Assembly (NCBI GenBank): GCA_002348825.1
Contig: DEBN01000121.1
Location: 2,502-11,829 of the forward strand
Length of the DNA stretch: 9,328 bases
Source: Gammaproteobacteria bacterium UBA2955
Lineage (GTDB): Bacteria; Pseudomonadota; Gammaproteobacteria; Pseudomonadales; Azotimanducaceae
Reading direction: 5' to 3'
This document shows positions 6,342 to 9,328 of the stretch, piece by piece. How positions within the stretch are numbered: position 1 is the stretch's first letter; each line of letters begins with the position of its first letter. The notes beneath the pieces were generated by a model. The model made no database searches. It was not told the origin of the DNA and was given only the letters and a program-made list of their open reading frames with translations. Both the position numbers and the translations under genes were made by a program.

Positions 6342-7629
6342 AATTATTCTTCGCTAAGCGAATCCCGGTGAATTGCCAGCGATCAGCGGGGTAGAAAAAA
6401 TTTCGATAACTCGCCCGAATATGCGCTTGGGATGTTGCACATGACCCACCGCGCAGCACGAGTTGGCTGCTCATAAACTTACCGTTGTATTCCCCCAAAG
6501 CTCCCGCTAAGGGCTTATAGCCGGGATAGGGGGAGTAACTGCTGCTCGTCCATTCCCAGACATCTCCAAAGAGTTGCCGCGATGCTTGAGCTGGGCTCGT
6601 CGGATGAAACCGCATAGATTCAACAAAATTTCCCTCAACCGGTTCACCGCTGGCGACCCACTCCCACTCGGCTTCCGTCAACAACCGCGCTTCCGCCCAA
6701 GTGGCATAGGCCATGGCTTCGAAACCGCTGATGTGTACCACCGGCAGGTGCGGATCAAGCAGGTGCAAGCCGTCAAGTCGATACTCGCTCCACTGGCCTT
6801 GAACCTGCCGCCAATACAGCGGTTGCGGCGCCAGCGCACCTGTCTGCAACTGCTGCCACGCCTCCGCAAGCCATAATTCTGCACGCCGGTAACCGTCATC
6901 TTCGACAAACTCCAGAAACTCAGCGTTAGTAACGAGGCGATTTGCCACTTGGAAGGGCTGGAGAAACACCTCGTGCCGCGGTCTTTCGTTGTCGAAGGCA
7001 AAACCCTGCACATCAGTACCAATCTGCACCAAGCCAGGGACATACTCATCAAAGTGCATTTGAGTGGACACTCCAACACTGGCAGAGGATTGACCCGCGT
7101 ATGCGGGGTATAAGGGATTGTGTCCAAAATTATATTTGAGGTCCGTAAGTAAAAGTTCCTGGTGCTGCTGCTCGTGCTCGATTCCAAGCTCCAAGACTTC
7201 CGCCATTTTAACTGCGTCTGTCGAGCAGGCGCTGCCAAGCGTTGCATCGACCACCTCTAGCGTTGCCGCATCAACGTGACGTCGGTAAGCGAGCACCTCG
7301 TCTAGAGTAGGCCGCGACAGGCTACCGCGACGGGACCGAGGGAAAGGGTTGCCCACCCCGTTGTAATAAGAATTAAACAGCTCTGCGTAGGCCGGGTGAA
7401 ACGCTTCATATTCCGCTTGCCATATGGCTAAAAAGAACGTGTCGAAAAACCAGCTTGTATGCGCCAGGTGCCACTTCGGTGGGCTGGCGTCGGCCATGGG
7501 CTGAACCCCATAGTCCTCTACGTGCAGAGGCTCGCACAATTGAAGTGTCCGTTGTCGCACCCTAGAAAACCGCTGCAAGAGCGTTTGCAATCGCGCCCTT
7601 ACCGATTCTGCACTTTGACTATTGTCCAT
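6340..7629 (-). CDS. egtB: Ergothioneine sulfoxide synthase EgtB (non-heme iron)
   Basis: EgtB is an O2- and iron-dependent enzyme that joins a cysteine-derived thiol to hercynine to give the sulfoxide intermediate of ergothioneine synthesis. The 429-residue protein has the expected two parts. An N-terminal DinB-like helical domain carries the iron ligands H57 (WHLAHTSWFFDTF) and H152/H156 (EHEQQHQE). A C-terminal formylglycine-generating-enzyme-like (FGE-sulfatase) domain runs from about 195 to the end, including NERPRHEV, LLTEAEWEWVA, GDVWEWTSS, LVLRGGSCATS, RNFFYP and FTGIRLA. The family uses either gamma-glutamylcysteine or free cysteine. No egtA or egtC lies nearby, which fits cysteine use, but the sequence alone does not settle it. 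The ATG is fixed by an in-frame TGA just upstream, though the ribosome binding site is weak. It lies 37 bp after sco and 8 bp before egtD. Confidence 0.95.
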   Translation of the reverse strand: MDNSQSAESVRARLQTLLQRFSRVRQRTLQLCEPLHVEDYGVQPMADASPPKWHLAHTSWFFDTFFLAIWQAEYEAFHPAYAELFNSYYNGVGNPFPRSRRGSLSRPTLDEVLAYRRHVDAATLEVVDATLGSACSTDAVKMAEVLELGIEHEQQHQELLLTDLKYNFGHNPLYPAYAGQSSASVGVSTQMHFDEYVPGLVQIGTDVQGFAFDNERPRHEVFLQPFQVANRLVTNAEFLEFVEDDGYRRAELWLAEAWQQLQTGALAPQPLYWRQVQGQWSEYRLDGLHLLDPHLPVVHISGFEAMAYATWAEARLLTEAEWEWVASGEPVEGNFVESMRFHPTSPAQASRQLFGDVWEWTSSSYSPYPGYKPLAGALGEYNGKFMSSQLVLRGGSCATSQAHIRASYRNFFYPADRWQFTGIRLAKNN

Positions 7630-7630
7630 C

Positions 7631-7642
7631 GCGAGGGCTCGC
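7631..7642 (-). repeat. Inverted repeat immediately upstream of the egtB start
   Basis: On the minus strand GCGAG and CTCGC flank two bases directly before the egtB ATG. A second small inverted repeat, CCGC with GCGG, lies just further upstream at 7649-7658. As RNA the first would pair as a 4-bp stem with a 4-base loop and would contain the only purine-rich (GAG) candidate ribosome binding site. It could lower egtB translation, but stems this short occur often by chance. Confidence 0.25.
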
Positions 7643-7666
7643 TCTCAACCGCAAGCGGCAATCCGC

Positions 7667-8326
7667 CTAAAACTGGGCGGCCAGAGTTTGGTACGTCAAC
7701 CGGATCGTATCGGATTTATGCGGCAACTTAATAAAACCATGGTAGTGGCCCCGGGGATTGACGATGACTATATTCCCTGTGTGATCCACCGTGTAGTCCG
7801 CCGTCTCGCCGCCGAAATCGACAGGCTCTGTGGCAACCTCAACAAAGGCCACGTTGAGCTGACGGGCAAACGCTGCAAGCTCATCGTCCAGCCCAGACAC
7901 CCCAAGAAAGCGCGGTGAAAAGGCACGCGCATAGTCCCCTAGCCTTGCTGGCGTATCGCGTTTCGGATCGACCGAAACCAGCACACCCTGAAAATCTGCC
8001 TCTGCCATCTCCTGGTCGCCATACAGCCCTCGCTCAGCTTGGCCCATAGCCGCCATAGATGTTGGGCATACATCCGGGCAATGCGTGAAGCCAAAGAAAA
8101 TAAAACTCCACTTGTCCTGCAGTGCCTCGTTCGTGAATGCATAGCCATCCTGACCGAGCAGCGAAAAGTCAGCTATTTCGCGCGGCGTAGGCAGCAAAAA
8201 AACGCCCGCAGCCCTAAGCTCTTCGTCCGACAATTGAGGGGTACGCGTGACGCTGACAACAAACATTACGAGTACGATGCTGATAAATGCGCAACATAGG
8301 ACTACAGTGGAGCGGATAGTGGTCAT
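7667..8326 (-). CDS. Sco1/SenC/PrrC-family copper chaperone for cytochrome oxidase
   Basis: Sco proteins are membrane-anchored periplasmic thioredoxin-like proteins that deliver copper to, or reduce, the CuA site of cytochrome c oxidase. The 219-residue sequence has one N-terminal membrane helix (about 8-27) and then a thioredoxin fold. The copper ligands are C83 and C87 in THCPDVCPTSM and H182 in YTVDHTG. Other family marks are FFGFTHCPDVCP, VSVDPKRDTP and a C-terminal YHGFIKLP segment. The ATG lies 4 bp after the cyoE stop, with only a weak AGG upstream, so translation is probably coupled to cyoE. Adjacency to a heme O synthase gene supports a role in assembling a heme-copper oxidase. The 37-bp gap to egtB contains no evident terminator. 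Confidence 0.93.
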   Translation of the reverse strand: MTTIRSTVVLCCAFISIVLVMFVVSVTRTPQLSDEELRAAGVFLLPTPREIADFSLLGQDGYAFTNEALQDKWSFIFFGFTHCPDVCPTSMAAMGQAERGLYGDQEMAEADFQGVLVSVDPKRDTPARLGDYARAFSPRFLGVSGLDDELAAFARQLNVAFVEVATEPVDFGGETADYTVDHTGNIVIVNPRGHYHGFIKLPHKSDTIRLTYQTLAAQF

Positions 8327-8330
8327 AAAC

Positions 8331-9266
8331 TTATGCCTGAACTGGTTGCATTTCGAGATATAGAGGAGCGCTGGGCTCGGCAGCAGAGCCGGTTATCAGG
8401 TAGTGATCTGCTAATAAAAATAAAAACAGCACGCCCAAATACACGATCGAATAACGAAAAGTTGCCATGGGCGCCTTTACGTTTTTATTGCGCAAAAGCA
8501 CTACCGCCCAATACAGAAACCCTATTCCCATGACAACGGCGCCTAACAAATAGAGCGGGCCGGACATACCTATCAAAAACGGCATCACCGAACATAACAC
8601 CAAAAGAATCGTATACAAGAGAATATGCAGCCGGGTAAGGGGTTCGCCATGTGTGACCGGCAGCATCGGGATGTTGACCAAAGCGTATTCTTCTTTGCGC
8701 TCCAGCGCTAAAGCCCAGAAATGTGGCGGTGTCCAGACGAAGATTATGAGCACCAGCAGTAAGCCGCCAGGATCAATACTATTGCTGATGGCTGTCCAAC
8801 CAAACAATGGAGGTGCAGCACCAAACAATCCCCCTATGACAATATTTTGTGGGGTCGCCCGCTTCAAAAACATGGTGTAGACAAAGCCGTAACCGACCCA
8901 AGATGCCATATTCAACCAAGCCGTGAGTGGGTTCACTAGGGCCCAAAGGATGAGGAATCCCGCAATGCCAGTGATTGCAGAAAATGCAATCGCACTTTTG
9001 TTACTAACCCGTCCGGTCGCGACCGGTCGTCGCTCAGTACGTGCCATATGCGCGTCGATACGAGCATCGGCTACATGATTTACCACAGCAGCCGACCCTG
9101 CCACCAGAGCAATGCCGACAAGAGCAAAAAAGACCGTGTGAACCGGCGGAACTTCGGAAGAGGCTAGAAACATTCCCACGGCGGCGCAGAGCAGCATCAA
9201 CAACACCACTCGCGGCTTACACAGTTCATAGAAATCCCGAAGAAGCGTCCAGGAGAAGGTCGACAT
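8331..9266 (-). CDS. cyoE: Protoheme IX farnesyltransferase (heme O synthase)
   Basis: This UbiA-superfamily integral membrane enzyme farnesylates heme b to heme O, the precursor of heme A and the cofactor of heme-copper oxidases. From the ATG at 9266 it has 311 residues, the family's usual size. About nine hydrophobic segments are visible. The first polyprenyl/Mg site is N63-x3-D67-x3-D71 in NHVADARIDAHMARTERRP. KRATPQNIVIGGLFGAAPPLFGW and WTPPHFWALA follow, then the second loop RKEEYALVNIPMLPVTHG at about 190-207, where Glu replaces the more usual Asp of RKDEY. A GTG at 9314 would add 16 residues. The ATG is preferred because GGGACC precedes it and the N-terminus then resembles Pseudomonas CyoE. 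The symbol ctaB is also used. The stop is 4 bp before sco. Its own promoter, or an upstream partner such as ctaA, would lie beyond the window. Confidence 0.95.
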   Translation of the reverse strand: MSTFSWTLLRDFYELCKPRVVLLMLLCAAVGMFLASSEVPPVHTVFFALVGIALVAGSAAVVNHVADARIDAHMARTERRPVATGRVSNKSAIAFSAITGIAGFLILWALVNPLTAWLNMASWVGYGFVYTMFLKRATPQNIVIGGLFGAAPPLFGWTAISNSIDPGGLLLVLIIFVWTPPHFWALALERKEEYALVNIPMLPVTHGEPLTRLHILLYTILLVLCSVMPFLIGMSGPLYLLGAVVMGIGFLYWAVVLLRNKNVKAPMATFRYSIVYLGVLFLFLLADHYLITGSAAEPSAPLYLEMQPVQA

Positions 9267-9328
9267 ATTAAAGGGTCCCGCTATGTACGATCGGCTTGCC
9301 ACGTCCCCCGTCACAACGTGACGATACG

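Noticed and set aside
6678..7247. A 189-codon open frame on the minus strand, overlapping egtB in another frame
   Set aside because: It lies wholly within egtB, whose iron ligands and FGE-domain motifs are in the other frame. It has no recognisable domain and is a by-product of codon bias.
9267..9328. Possible 3' end of an upstream minus-strand gene such as ctaA
   Set aside because: Two frames end here (TGA at 9313-9311 and TAA at 9270-9268) but the few visible residues match nothing I can recognise, so no gene end was assigned.
1..9328. Search by eye for CRISPR arrays, insertion sequences, tRNA genes and phage or defence genes
   Set aside because: No regularly spaced repeats, transposase motifs, cloverleaf sequences or defence-type domains were seen. 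The window is almost fully occupied by conserved chromosomal genes.

Overview
This 9.3-kb window looks like an ordinary chromosomal segment of an aerobic gammaproteobacterium, probably a marine Cellvibrionales/Halieaceae- or Pseudomonas-like lineage. That placement is an inference from gene content and order. The run dsbA - cytochrome c4 - engB - polA - DUF2782 follows the order I know from pseudomonads. The protein sequences (DsbA, diheme c4, full-length PolA with proofreading, EngB) are also of gammaproteobacterial type. I saw no mobile element, CRISPR array, tRNA or rRNA.

Layout. Positions 1-95 lie downstream of dsbA and may hold the start of a next gene that leaves the window. Positions 96-1444 carry, on the minus strand, a cytochrome c4 gene followed 5 bp later by dsbA, both for periplasmic proteins. 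A 112-bp divergent spacer (1445-1556) separates them from engB on the plus strand. engB converges on polA (minus, GTG start) across a gap of only 42 bp. polA is head-to-head with a small exported DUF2782 protein gene (plus). That gene's stop codon overlaps, tail-to-tail, the stop of a four-gene minus-strand run transcribed cyoE - sco - egtB - egtD. No gene-free stretch exceeds about 115 bp.

How the genes work together. The cytochrome c4/dsbA pair belongs to periplasmic electron transfer and disulfide formation. engB (ribosome assembly GTPase) and polA (replication and repair) are housekeeping genes. cyoE (heme O synthase) and sco (copper delivery to the CuA site) are assembly factors for a heme-copper oxidase. 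They appear co-transcribed with egtB and egtD, the core enzymes of ergothioneine synthesis, so a respiratory-assembly module is joined to a thiol-antioxidant module.

Nothing here is clearly a new system. The points most worth a second look are the egtB-egtD attachment to cyoE-sco, the CIHC (not CPHC) DsbA active site, the lack of room for a Spot 42/ErsA-type sRNA between polA and engB, and the uncharacterised DUF2782 protein with its very tight divergent arrangement with polA.
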